From assembly GCA_964449325.1 (NCBI GenBank), contig CAYUYJ010000007.1, positions 53,212-117,211 on the forward strand: a DNA stretch of 64,000 bases, read 5' to 3'. The stretch's first letter is position 1. Every line of letters begins with the position of its first letter. The stretch comes from RGIG3002 sp964449325 (GTDB taxonomy: Bacteria; Bacillota; Clostridia; Lachnospirales; Lachnospiraceae). The position numbers and the translations under genes were made by a program. Below are positions 33,698 through 44,242 of this stretch, piece after piece. Under the pieces are notes generated by a model. The model was not told where the DNA came from. It saw only the letters and a list, made by a program, of their open reading frames with translations, and ran no database searches.

Positions 33698-34600
33698 CTA
33701 TTCCTCTTCACTCTGCATCCGGGTTTTCACATCTTCCACAAAGTGTTTCCATTCCTCTTCATTCTCTACATAATATTTAGGACAAAGCTTTCCGCCCTCA
33801 TCATAATGTCTTCGCAAGTCTTCTGCCTTCAATCCATATTTTTCCAGCAAAAGGGCAGAAAACTGCACCAGTGTTTCATAGGTTTTCTCCGTAAACTGCC
33901 CATTTTCATTCACATAGCAACACTCAATGGAAATGGAATCCTGATTTCGTCCCGCAACTGCATAGGCAATTTCATCTAAAGGAATACACTGAACAATTTC
34001 TCCCTCGTACCCGATAATAAAATGCGCACTGGCAGAGGTTTCATGTGTTTCGGCAAGATTCTCAAAATAACTTCTGTTCTGCGCTGCACTGGTTCCCGGG
34101 TTTGCCGTGTAATGTACAAAAATATTTTTTACCTTCTTTAATTCCTCCGCCGGTCTGGAATACTCATTTATCGTAAGAAAATCCTGTGTACAGCTAATCC
34201 CCTTCTGCTCCAGCATTGTTATCATATCTTCCATGTTCCAGTCTTTCCCTTTTTGGAACCAACTGCCTACTACCGTCCGCAATTCTTCCGCCTTTCCCCC
34301 GGTAGTTTCTCTTTTAAAAAGAACGCTGCAAATTCCCAGGGCAACACTTCCCACAATAATGCAGAAAAAAAATGCGCAGACAAACCGCGCAATAAATACC
34401 TTTCTTCTCCGCTTTTTCCGACGAAGTTCTCTCGCTCGATTATTCGTGTCATAATCTCTTTGCCTTTCCCCGCGATTAGACGCTATATTTTTCTGCCTCT
34501 GTCTGCTTGTCCGTACCTGATTTCCATGTGCTCTTTCCGGCTGTCTGTCTCTCTTCCCATAAGAAATAATATCAAATTCTTCATCCCTTCTGTATTCCAT
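33698..34600 (-). CDS. N-acetylmuramoyl-L-alanine amidase (Amidase_2/PGRP fold), membrane-anchored
   Basis: 300 aa from the ATG at 34600. A very basic cytoplasmic N-terminus (Arg/Lys-rich to about 85) leads into one membrane helix (ARFVCAFFFCIIVGSVALGI) and an extracellular amidase domain. Zinc ligands are visible as His in NIFVHYTANPG, ASAHFIIGYEG and a late Cys in GGKLCPKYY, as in PGRP-type amidases. It cleaves the bond between muramic acid and peptide in the wall. Longer starts would overlap the upstream gene; the site before 34600 is modest (GGAAGAGAGAG), so the start is moderately sure. Confidence 0.85.
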   Translation of the reverse strand: MEYRRDEEFDIISYGKRDRQPERAHGNQVRTSRQRQKNIASNRGERQRDYDTNNRARELRRKKRRRKVFIARFVCAFFFCIIVGSVALGICSVLFKRETTGGKAEELRTVVGSWFQKGKDWNMEDMITMLEQKGISCTQDFLTINEYSRPAEELKKVKNIFVHYTANPGTSAAQNRSYFENLAETHETSASAHFIIGYEGEIVQCIPLDEIAYAVAGRNQDSISIECCYVNENGQFTEKTYETLVQFSALLLEKYGLKAEDLRRHYDEGGKLCPKYYVENEEEWKHFVEDVKTRMQSEEE

Positions 34601-34631
34601 TACTGCTCTCTCTTCCCCATCTGTTTTCTTT

Positions 34632-35468
34632 TTATTTCCGACAGCTCTTTTCCTGCGGAACAAAACTGTCAAAAATAAACCAGTCAAAATTTTCTTTCGC
34701 TGCTTTTAGTTGCTCTTCATTTTTTATTGTCCACCCTGCCGCTGTAGCCCTATAAAGATAGCGGCATAACCGTCTCGATATATTTTTCGGATACTTATGG
34801 TTATACGCAATAAAATCCGGTCTGGTTAAGAAATTCATGGTCATATAATGCAACAAAAAATAAAAGGGGCCCTTTGCCGTTCCCTCTTTCCGAAAATGAT
34901 CGGCAAGCTGTCCTCTGACAATTTCCTTACGATTTTTCCGATACCAGATTAACCCAAGCGGATTAAAAGATTCTATCGCATATGCTCCCTGATAACGACT
35001 CAATATTTTATCCGCAACCGGACATACCGAATAATCCAACCATTCAATTTTGAGTTCTACAATAATCGGTACTCTGCCGTCAATCACCTTCAGAACTTCT
35101 TCCAGCGTTGGAATATGCTCTTTAGATTCAAATAACGTAAACTGCCGTAATTCCTCATAGGTATACTGCTCAACCTTACCGTCTTTTTTACAGGCTCTTT
35201 TCAATGTAAAATCATGAAAAACAACCGGAACCTTGTCCTTCGTAAGCTGCACATCCATTTCAATGCCGAATCCTTTTTCCACAGCCTTTTGAAAAGCCGG
35301 AAGAGAATTTTCCGGAGCCTGCGATTCATTATCAAACAAACCTCGATGTGCAAAATAGCCGCCCTTAAAAGAAGTCTTGTCCGGTCTGTGAAACATCCTT
35401 GGCATAATTGCAAACAAATATAAAAGTACTAAAAAAAGAATGATAAGTCCGATTATTAAATAAGTCAT
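34632..35468 (-). CDS. Glycerophosphodiester phosphodiesterase family protein
   Basis: 278 aa. One N-terminal membrane helix (YLIIGLIILFLVLLYLFAIM) then a GDPD barrel: FAHRGLFDNESQAPENSLPA with catalytic His/Arg, GIEMDVQLTKDKVPVVFHD with metal-binding Glu/Asp and the second His, and PIIVELKIEW. It should hydrolyse glycerophosphodiesters from lipids or teichoic acid at the membrane. The amidase gene follows on the same strand after a short gap, suggesting an envelope-turnover unit. Confidence 0.92.
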   Translation of the reverse strand: MTYLIIGLIILFLVLLYLFAIMPRMFHRPDKTSFKGGYFAHRGLFDNESQAPENSLPAFQKAVEKGFGIEMDVQLTKDKVPVVFHDFTLKRACKKDGKVEQYTYEELRQFTLFESKEHIPTLEEVLKVIDGRVPIIVELKIEWLDYSVCPVADKILSRYQGAYAIESFNPLGLIWYRKNRKEIVRGQLADHFRKEGTAKGPFYFLLHYMTMNFLTRPDFIAYNHKYPKNISRRLCRYLYRATAAGWTIKNEEQLKAAKENFDWFIFDSFVPQEKSCRK

Positions 35469-35632
35469 TGTTTTGCCTCTTTTGTTATTTTATTATCAAA
35501 AACTTCAATTATTGTTATTATACACCTGTACTCTTTTATTTCCAATGAATATATTCTTAATAATTTCTTTATCTTCCGCTGTCTAAATATTACAAAATTC
35601 ATTTCTCCCCTTCCCTTTACTACTTATTTTCC

Positions 35633-35660
35633 TTGAAAATTCAAAGGTTTTATGTATAAT
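35633..35660 (+). promoter_or_regulatory. Promoter of the ABC-F gene
   Basis: -35 TTGAAA (35633-35638), 16-bp spacer and perfect -10 TATAAT (35655-35660), about 50 bp before the start codon. Confidence 0.7.
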
Positions 35661-35710
35661 AAGAAGAGTGGCTTTAAATCGTGAAAATATAGGAAAACAG
35701 AGGTTTTAAA

Positions 35711-37348
35711 ATGATTAGTGCAAATAACGTAACATTACGAATCGGTAAAAAGGCTCTCTTTGAGGACGTAAACATCAAATTTACGGAAGGAAACTGCTAT
35801 GGATTAATCGGTGCAAACGGTGCCGGTAAATCCACTTTTTTAAAAATTCTTTCCGGTCAGCTTGAAACGACAAACGGAGATGTCACCATCACTCCCGGTC
35901 AGAGACTTTCCGTGTTGGAGCAGGATCACTTCAAATATGATGACTACCCGGTTATGGACGTAGTCATTATGGGAAATGAACGTCTCTATCAGATTATGAA
36001 AGAAAAAGATGCTATTTATGCAAAAGAAGATTTCTCTGACGAGGACGGTATCCGTGCCAGCGAACTGGAAGCCGAATTTGCGGAAATGGACGGTTGGGAA
36101 GCAGAGTCCAATGCGGCTATGCTTTTGAACGGTCTTGGTATCGACACCGACATCCACTATGCACAGATGTCCGGCTTAACAGGTAACGACAAGGTTAAGG
36201 TTCTGCTTGCAAAGGCATTATTCGGTAATCCCGATATTCTGCTTTTAGATGAGCCTACCAACCACTTGGATCTGGATGCCATTGCATGGTTAGAAGAATT
36301 TCTGATTAATTTTGAAAATACGGTTATCGTTGTTTCCCATGACCGTTATTTCTTAAATAAAGTATGTACCCACACAGCGGACATTGACTATGGTAAAATC
36401 CAACTCTATGCCGGTAATTATGACTTCTGGTATGAATCCAGCCAGCTTCTTATCAAGCAGATGAAGGAAGCCAATAAAAAGAAGGAAGAAAAAATCAAGG
36501 AATTACAGGAATTTATTTCCCGTTTCTCCGCAAACGCTTCCAAATCCAAGCAGGCTACCTCCAGAAAGAAAGCATTGGAAAAAATTGAATTGGATACCAT
36601 TAAGCCTTCCAGCAGAAAATATCCTTATATTGATTTCCGACCGGAGCGGGAAATCGGAAATGAAGTGCTTGCCGTAGAAGGCATCAGCAAAACCATCGAC
36701 GGCGTAAAGGTACTTGATAATATTTCCTTTATTGTAGGACATGATGACAAAATTGCCTTTGTAGGCAGCAATGAAATTGCAAAGACTACCCTGTTCAAAA
36801 TTTTGATGGGCGAAATGGAGCCGGACAGCGGAAGTTATAAATGGGGTGTAACGACTTCTCAGGCATATTTCCCGAAAGATAACACCGAGGAATTTGATAA
36901 CGACCTGACTATCGTAGACTGGCTGACCGGCTACTCTCCTGTAAAGGATGTAACCTATGTGCGCGGTTTCCTTGGACGTATGCTTTTTGCCGGAGAAGAC
37001 GGCGTAAAAAAAGTAAAGGTTTTATCCGGTGGTGAAAAGGTGCGTTGCCTGTTATCCAAAATGATGATTTCCGGTGCAAACTGTCTGATATTAGATGAGC
37101 CTACCAACCATCTGGATATGGAATCCATTACTGCTTTAAATAACGGCTTGATTAAATTTTCCGGTGTGGAGTTGTTCTCCTGCCACGATCATCAGTTTGT
37201 TCAGACAACGGCGAACCGAATTATGGAAATTTTACCGAACGGTACACTGATTGATAAAATTACTACCTATGACGAATACCTTGCAAGCGATGAAATGGCT
37301 CGTAAAAGAACTGTATTTACCGCAAACAAGGAAGATGATGAAAATTAA
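35711..37348 (+). CDS. ABC-F family ATPase, YbiT-like, with atypical motifs
   Basis: 545 aa, two ATP-binding cassettes and no membrane segment; ABC-F proteins act on the ribosome. NBD1 has a normal Walker A (GANGAGKST) and Walker B (ILLLDEPTNHLD), but its signature reads LTGNDKVKV instead of LSGGxxxR. NBD2 has a normal signature (LSGGEKVR) but a Walker A of GSNEIAKTT, with Ala for the last Gly. The linker between them (about 245-300; YESSQLLIKQMKEANKKKEE) is the P-site tRNA interaction motif. The paired defects suggest asymmetric ATP sites. I think this is a subgroup trait rather than damage. No antibiotic-resistance role is implied. Confidence 0.9.
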   Translation: MISANNVTLRIGKKALFEDVNIKFTEGNCYGLIGANGAGKSTFLKILSGQLETTNGDVTITPGQRLSVLEQDHFKYDDYPVMDVVIMGNERLYQIMKEKDAIYAKEDFSDEDGIRASELEAEFAEMDGWEAESNAAMLLNGLGIDTDIHYAQMSGLTGNDKVKVLLAKALFGNPDILLLDEPTNHLDLDAIAWLEEFLINFENTVIVVSHDRYFLNKVCTHTADIDYGKIQLYAGNYDFWYESSQLLIKQMKEANKKKEEKIKELQEFISRFSANASKSKQATSRKKALEKIELDTIKPSSRKYPYIDFRPEREIGNEVLAVEGISKTIDGVKVLDNISFIVGHDDKIAFVGSNEIAKTTLFKILMGEMEPDSGSYKWGVTTSQAYFPKDNTEEFDNDLTIVDWLTGYSPVKDVTYVRGFLGRMLFAGEDGVKKVKVLSGGEKVRCLLSKMMISGANCLILDEPTNHLDMESITALNNGLIKFSGVELFSCHDHQFVQTTANRIMEILPNGTLIDKITTYDEYLASDEMARKRTVFTANKEDDEN

Positions 37349-37360
37349 TTTCGAGGTTTT

Positions 37361-38224
37361 ATGAATATTGTAGATTTACACGTTCACTCCAACAAATCCG
37401 ACGGCAGCTTCTCTCCAACAGAATTAGTTGAGTATGCTTTGGAAAAAGGACTTAGCGCCTTTGCTCTCACCGACCACGATACAACAGAAGGGTTGGATGA
37501 GGCAATCAATGCGGCAAAAGGCAGGAATATCGAGGTTATTCCCGGTATTGAATTTTCTACGGAATATGAAGGTAAGGACATCCACATTGTCGGACTCTAC
37601 ATCGACTATCATAGCGTGGCTTTTACGAAACATATTCAGCATTTCGTGGATTCCCGCACAGAAAGAAACAGAAAAATGTGTGCTAATCTGAGCAAAGCGG
37701 GCATTGATATCACATATGAAAAACTGCTTGCTGCTTTTCCGGATGCTGTCATTACAAGAGCACACTATGCAAAATATCTGTTGGACACCGGTGTTGTCAA
37801 AAGTATGCCGGATGCCTTTGCCAAATATGTTGGTGACCACACCAAATATTTTGTACCGCGTGAAAAAGTCACTCCCATGCAGGCAATTCAGCTGATTTTG
37901 GATGCCAACGGAATTCCGGTACTTGCTCACCCTACTCTTTATCATATGAGTGACAAACGTTTAGAGTTGCTTCTCTACCGCTTAAAGGAAGCCGGTCTTA
38001 TAGCGATGGAATGCATCTACAGTACCTACACTCCTTCCGAGGAGCGGCACATGAAAGCACTGGCAGATAAATACGGACTGCTTCCAAGCGGTGGCTCGGA
38101 TTTTCACGGTAACACCAAACCAAAGCTGGATTTGGCAATAGGCTATGGTTCGTTAGAAATTCCCGAAGAAATTTTAATCAATCTGAAAAAGACATTACCC
38201 GGAAACGCGGATTCCTCAAAGTAA
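37361..38224 (+). CDS. PHP domain phosphoesterase, TrpH/RNase AM-like
   Basis: 287 aa. Metal-binding motifs of the PHP fold in order: VDLHVHSNKSDGSFSP, FALTDHDTTEG, VIPGIEFSTE, VLAHPTLYH and GGSDFHGNTKP. Family members of this length remove phosphate from 3',5'-bisphosphonucleotides or trim RNA 5' ends one nucleotide at a time. It starts 12 bp after the ABC-F gene, so the two are co-transcribed and may both serve RNA or ribosome upkeep. Confidence 0.9.
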   Translation: MNIVDLHVHSNKSDGSFSPTELVEYALEKGLSAFALTDHDTTEGLDEAINAAKGRNIEVIPGIEFSTEYEGKDIHIVGLYIDYHSVAFTKHIQHFVDSRTERNRKMCANLSKAGIDITYEKLLAAFPDAVITRAHYAKYLLDTGVVKSMPDAFAKYVGDHTKYFVPREKVTPMQAIQLILDANGIPVLAHPTLYHMSDKRLELLLYRLKEAGLIAMECIYSTYTPSEERHMKALADKYGLLPSGGSDFHGNTKPKLDLAIGYGSLEIPEEILINLKKTLPGNADSSK

Positions 38225-38244
38225 ATCACAGCGTTTAATATAAA

Positions 38245-38290
38245 AAAGTGAAGGGAAGACAATCACCTCAGCACTTCTTCCCTTCACTTT
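38245..38290. terminator. Bidirectional terminator between PHP gene and the 38313 gene
   Basis: Perfect 15-bp stem AAAGTGAAGGGAAGA and its complement, with A and T runs on both flanks, between two convergent genes. Confidence 0.9.
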
Positions 38291-38312
38291 CTTTATGATT
38301 TTTTGCCGGAAT

Positions 38313-38582
38313 TTATCCTTCCACAATCAAATATCTTCCGTCACCGATATCGAATACTTCGTCCGCCTCTAAAATTTCTTCCTCATCGGCGCCTTCCATA
38401 TCCACACCTTCCTCTTCAAAAAATTCCCATACTTCCTTTACGGAGTTTACTACTACTGCCATACATTCCTCTAAGAAATTTTCGGCTTCTTCCTCCGTTT
38501 CCGCTACCTTCTCGGGAAATAACTGTAACTGGTTTTCCAAAAAGCACTGCAAAACCGCATCATCAAATTCGTGCATATGCAT
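38313..38582 (-). CDS. Small acidic hypothetical protein
   Basis: 89 aa, very rich in Glu and Asp (ETEEEAENFLEECMAVVVNS; EGADEEEILEADEVFDIGDG). No membrane segment or known motif. A start MHMHEF with AAAGGAGG upstream supports translation. It is the last gene of the maf-ppk-ppx train, 23 bp after maf. I do not recognise a function; the composition fits a small soluble binding or regulatory protein. Confidence 0.65.
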   Translation of the reverse strand: MHMHEFDDAVLQCFLENQLQLFPEKVAETEEEAENFLEECMAVVVNSVKEVWEFFEEEGVDMEGADEEEILEADEVFDIGDGRYLIVEG

Positions 38583-38605
38583 CCTCCTTTTCTTTTCTTC
38601 CTTAT

Positions 38606-39211
38606 TTAGATGTTCTGATCAGAGCCATCCGTTAGTTTACATAACTCTTGATACACTCTTCCCACCGGAAGTCCCACAACATTATTGTAATCCCCTTCGA
38701 TTCCCTTTATGAATGCGGCAAACCTCCCCTGAATCCCATAGGCTCCCGCCTTATCCATAGGTTCCCCGGTTTTAATATATTCCCAAATCTGCTCTTCGTT
38801 CATAGGATACACCTGCACCTGCGTTTTTTCATAAAAGGTATGTGTCTGCTCTTTAAAACAAAGACTTACTCCCGTATATACCTGATGGGTATTGCCTTGC
38901 AAAAGCTTCAGCATCCGGAATGCCTCTTCTTCACTTTTCGGCTTTCCTAAAACCAACGTTTGTGTTCCATCACTATATGCCACTATAGTGTCCGCTCCGA
39001 TTACAATACAATCCTCTTCCGTGTTCTTTTTTACATCCTTCGCTTTCTGTGCTGACAGTTCCATGACAATTTCCTCCGGAGCTGTCTTTGTAATCACTTC
39101 TTCCACACTGCTTACCTGTGCAGTAAAAGAAATTCCGATCTGTGCAAGCAGTTCCTTTCTTCTTGGCGATGCCGAAGCTAAAATAATTTCCTTCTGTTCT
39201 ATCCTACTCAT
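38606..39211 (-). CDS. maf: Maf family nucleoside triphosphate pyrophosphatase
   Basis: 201 aa. The LASASPRRKELLAQIGISF start, the Asp-containing VIGADTIVAYSDG and YTGVSLCF are diagnostic. Maf proteins hydrolyse dTTP/UTP or modified nucleotides and have been linked to septum control. Start at 39211, after CGGAGA; this overlaps the ppk stop by 8 bp. The stop is 23 bp before the small acidic gene. Confidence 0.93.
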   Translation of the reverse strand: MSRIEQKEIILASASPRRKELLAQIGISFTAQVSSVEEVITKTAPEEIVMELSAQKAKDVKKNTEEDCIVIGADTIVAYSDGTQTLVLGKPKSEEEAFRMLKLLQGNTHQVYTGVSLCFKEQTHTFYEKTQVQVYPMNEEQIWEYIKTGEPMDKAGAYGIQGRFAAFIKGIEGDYNNVVGLPVGRVYQELCKLTDGSDQNI

Positions 39212-41324
39212 GATGTGTCTCCGGTTTAAATACCCGCGGATTCGCGGATTCTTTATTTTCCTTTGCCGCAAGGATTGCTTCCTCGCAGAATGCGTCCTGT
39301 GAATTATATATGGTCTTTCCTCTTCTGTCTACTTTCTCATAAACCCCTTTGCTGTTCAGCACATGAGCTTTCTCGGTATCCTTCAATTGTCCGTTCAGAA
39401 TATGCATCAACTTTTCTTTCAGGCTCTCATTTTCCACCGGGAACAAAATTTCCACACGACGCTCCAGATTTCTGGGCATCCAGTCGGCACTGCCGCAATA
39501 AATTTCGCTTTTTCCACCGTTTTCAAAATAGAAAATACGGCTGTGTTCCAAGAAATTTCCCACAATGGAACGCACATGGATATTCTCGCTGACACCCGGA
39601 ATACCCACCTTCAGACAGCAGATACCACGAACAATCAGTTCAATTTTTACCCCCGCTGTGCTTGCCTCATAAAGAGCAGCTATCACATCTTTATCGCAAA
39701 GAGAATTCATTTTGGCAATGATATGTCCGCCTTTTCCTTCCTCAGCATGCTTCTTTTCCCGCTCAATCAGATAGAGAAATTTCTTTTTCAGCCAAAGCGG
39801 TGCCACTGCCAGCTTATTCCACGAAAGCGGCTCGGAATAACCGGACAGCATATTAAACACCGCCGTTGCATCCTCTCCGATTGCCTCTGAACAGGTAAGC
39901 ATTCCCACATCCGTATACAGTTTTGCTGTAGCATCATTATAATTCCCTGTTCCAAGATGCACATAACGTCGTATACCGTCCTCTTCCTTGCGCACAATCA
40001 GGGTAATCTTGCTATGGGTCTTTAATCCTACCAATCCGTAAATAACATGACAACCTGCTTTTTCCAGCATTCTTGCCCATACGATATTATTTTCTTCGTC
40101 AAACCGGGCTTTCAGTTCTACTAATACCGACACCTGTTTTCCATTTTCTGCTGCCTGCGCCAATGCCGCAATAATCGGCGAATTTCCGCTGACCCGATAA
40201 AGGGTCTGTTTGATTGCAAGTACATTTTTATCCCTTGCCGCCTGCCTGATAAAATCTACCACCGGCGTAAAAGTCTCATATGGGTGGTGAAGCAAAATGT
40301 CTCCCTGTCTGATATGCTCAAAAATATCATCGCCCGCAGGGAGCTCCGGCACAGGCTGTGGGGTATATTTGGGTGTTTTCAAGTGGTCGAAGCCTTCGAT
40401 TCCATACATTTTCATCAAAAATGTCAAATCAAGGGGACCATCAATGTGATAAATTCCCTCATCGGAAATCATCAGTTCATTTTTTAATATTTTTAACAGA
40501 CGCTTATCTATGCCGTCCTCAACCTCCAGACGGATAACCTCGCCCCACTGTCTCTTTTTCAACTGTCGTTCAATCTCTTTTAGTAAATCCTCCGCCTCAT
40601 CCTCTTCAATGGTCAAATCCGCATTTCTCATAATCCGGAACGGATGGGCACATAGAATATCATAATTCAAAAACAGCTTATCAATGTTTCGCTCAATGAT
40701 TTCTTCCAACAGAATCACCGTCTTCTCTCCCTCGTTTGCAGACGGAATAGGAACAATTCTCGGAAGTACGCTGGGCACCTGTACGGTAGCAAACTCAAAC
40801 TCTTCTTTTCCCGACTTTTTGCTCACCAGTGCTCCGATATTCAAAGACTTATTCCGAATAAGAGGAAAAGGTCTGGAAGAATCCACAGCCATCGGAGTCA
40901 GTACCGGATAGACATTCTCCTGAAAGAACCGGTCTACATACTTCTCTTCTTCCTCATTTAACTGTTCGTGGTGCTCCACAACCCGCAGTCCGTTCTGCAA
41001 AAGAAGCGGCACTAAAGAGCGCTTATAGGTGGAATACTGATTTCTCACAAGCTCATGAGTTGCCTTGTCCAACATGGAAAGCTGCTCTAAAGGGGTTTTC
41101 CCTGAAATATCTTTCTTGTTATACCCCGCGTTCACCATATCCTTTAACGATGCTACCCGGACCATGAAAAATTCATCCAGATTGGATGCTGTAATACTCA
41201 AAAATTTCAGTCGTTCAAAAAGTGGAATCTGTTTGTCTTTCGCTTCACTCAGTACACGTTTATTAAACAAAATCCAGCTCATTTCCCGATTCGTAAAATA
41301 TTCGGGATTAGAAAATTTATCCAT
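39204..41324 (-). CDS. ppk: Polyphosphate kinase 1
   Basis: Makes long-chain polyphosphate from ATP, reversibly. 706 aa, full length. N domain REMSWILFNKRVLSEAKD, head domain around 120-320, and two phospholipase-D-like C domains with catalytic His in LGLKTHSKITLIVRKE-type sequence (residues around 440) and VHLGTGNYND. It sits 24 bp after ppx, so synthesis and breakdown of polyphosphate are encoded together. Start at 41324, after AGGGAGGTG. Confidence 0.96.
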   Translation of the reverse strand: MDKFSNPEYFTNREMSWILFNKRVLSEAKDKQIPLFERLKFLSITASNLDEFFMVRVASLKDMVNAGYNKKDISGKTPLEQLSMLDKATHELVRNQYSTYKRSLVPLLLQNGLRVVEHHEQLNEEEEKYVDRFFQENVYPVLTPMAVDSSRPFPLIRNKSLNIGALVSKKSGKEEFEFATVQVPSVLPRIVPIPSANEGEKTVILLEEIIERNIDKLFLNYDILCAHPFRIMRNADLTIEEDEAEDLLKEIERQLKKRQWGEVIRLEVEDGIDKRLLKILKNELMISDEGIYHIDGPLDLTFLMKMYGIEGFDHLKTPKYTPQPVPELPAGDDIFEHIRQGDILLHHPYETFTPVVDFIRQAARDKNVLAIKQTLYRVSGNSPIIAALAQAAENGKQVSVLVELKARFDEENNIVWARMLEKAGCHVIYGLVGLKTHSKITLIVRKEEDGIRRYVHLGTGNYNDATAKLYTDVGMLTCSEAIGEDATAVFNMLSGYSEPLSWNKLAVAPLWLKKKFLYLIEREKKHAEEGKGGHIIAKMNSLCDKDVIAALYEASTAGVKIELIVRGICCLKVGIPGVSENIHVRSIVGNFLEHSRIFYFENGGKSEIYCGSADWMPRNLERRVEILFPVENESLKEKLMHILNGQLKDTEKAHVLNSKGVYEKVDRRGKTIYNSQDAFCEEAILAAKENKESANPRVFKPETHHE

Positions 41325-41348
41325 TCTAAAGCACCTCCCTTATGAAAA

Positions 41349-42866
41349 CTAAATCGATTTTTTCTGCTTAATCACAGGGCAGACACTGAATACTTCCTCA
41401 AAGAAATCCGCCCTTGCCTGAAACAATCCCTTTTCTAACGTAATATCCTCATCGGTATCTACCGTAATCACCAGATTTCCTTCTTTCAGTACCGTCCTGA
41501 CATCTTTAAATTTCTGTTTATGACTGCGGTCGAGCCCGTTTGCCACACGCAAAATTGCAGTGAGTTTTGCAACGGTTAAATAATCAATGGACTCGGAATA
41601 GTCAAATTCAGCATGATTGTACTTCACCACGTTTGCCACAATTTCCCTCTCCATATGGGAAAGTCCGATGATTTCCGTTGACATAATGATATTATAGGAA
41701 CATTCCGCCAGATTCATCATACTGATAAATTTTCCGCAATCATGCAATATTGCCGCAATCCGAAGTAAAAGCCGTTCCCTTTTTCCAAGACCATGTACCT
41801 TTTTCATGCTGTCAAAAATCGTCAGCGTAATATTTTCCAATGTCTCACTACGCCTCTTACTTCCCATATATCGTTTACTGATATTTTGTGCACAGGCAAT
41901 AATGTCCTCTTCAAAATCATGGTCGATAGCAGTAATTTTGTTTTTCTCCCCAAACTCATAAGCAATACCGTCGCACAAAGCTACTCCCGGCACCCAGAGA
42001 AGTCCCGCATCCAGCATACGGATTATTTTTCTTACAAGAACGGTGGTAATCCTTAAAAGCGGAACGTTTTCTTCCGGAACATCCAGCTCCCTTACAATAT
42101 CGAGAGGTGCCATTCTGCGCAGCTTCAACATAAACTTTTCATATTCATCCGCTGACACATAGCCTTCCCGGGTCAGATTCAGCCGACGTTTTTTTACCAG
42201 TGCTGACAGATAATCATCCACCAGAATAATATTCTGAATTTCTCTGTCTTTTAAGTATAATTTCTTAAATACGGAAAGCTGGGAGCTGATTAATTCATCA
42301 ATCAATTCTTCGTATTGTGTCTGTTTGGCATTCAGATGGTTCATCCGCTCCTGTAATCTTAATACACCAAGACGCAAATTCTGTGTTGCTACCAGTTTAT
42401 CCTTCATAAAAAGAGAAAGCTGGATACTTCCACCACCGATGTCCACAATTACCGTATCCTTTTCCAAAATATGCTTAAACTCTTCTCCTTTGGAGGCCAC
42501 GGATTTATAATCCAGAAACCGCTGTTCCGAATTACTTAAAATTCCCACATCTATTCCTGTTTTTACCTTAATCTGATCTAATACAATTCTACTGTTGCTT
42601 GTCTCCCGAATAGCACTGGTCGCATATGCCTTATAGTTTTCCACCTGATAGGATTTCATGATGTCCGAAAATTCCCGCAGAATCCTGCACAGTTCCTCTA
42701 CTTTCTCATAGCTGATTTTTCCCGTTGCATAGGTGTCTGTTCCCAAATCAAGCCGGTATCTGATACAATCCACTTCCTTCATACCGCTTCGTGATGAAAT
42801 TTCGAAAATTTTCATACATAGTTCATAGGAACCCACATCAATTGCCGCAAATGTCTTTACTGCCAT
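41349..42866 (-). CDS. ppx: Ppx/GppA exopolyphosphatase with HD domain
   Basis: 505 aa. The actin-like Ppx/GppA fold covers about 1-300 (FAAIDVGSYELCMKIFEIS; DTVIVDIGGGSIQLSLF), followed by an HD domain (ERLLLRIAAILHDCGKFI). It releases phosphate from polyphosphate ends, and members may also act on pppGpp. Start at 42866, after GGAGGTATCGTTT; an earlier Met lacks a site. Its place next to ppk favours the polyphosphate role. Confidence 0.92.
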   Translation of the reverse strand: MAVKTFAAIDVGSYELCMKIFEISSRSGMKEVDCIRYRLDLGTDTYATGKISYEKVEELCRILREFSDIMKSYQVENYKAYATSAIRETSNSRIVLDQIKVKTGIDVGILSNSEQRFLDYKSVASKGEEFKHILEKDTVIVDIGGGSIQLSLFMKDKLVATQNLRLGVLRLQERMNHLNAKQTQYEELIDELISSQLSVFKKLYLKDREIQNIILVDDYLSALVKKRRLNLTREGYVSADEYEKFMLKLRRMAPLDIVRELDVPEENVPLLRITTVLVRKIIRMLDAGLLWVPGVALCDGIAYEFGEKNKITAIDHDFEEDIIACAQNISKRYMGSKRRSETLENITLTIFDSMKKVHGLGKRERLLLRIAAILHDCGKFISMMNLAECSYNIIMSTEIIGLSHMEREIVANVVKYNHAEFDYSESIDYLTVAKLTAILRVANGLDRSHKQKFKDVRTVLKEGNLVITVDTDEDITLEKGLFQARADFFEEVFSVCPVIKQKKSI

Positions 42867-42907
42867 AAACGATACCTCCATTACCCCGATACACAATAAA
42901 AGCCGCT

Positions 42908-44203
<1,296 letters not shown>

Positions 44204-44242
44204 CTTTGCCTAAGGCAGATGCCTTATGTTTGTCCTTTCCTC

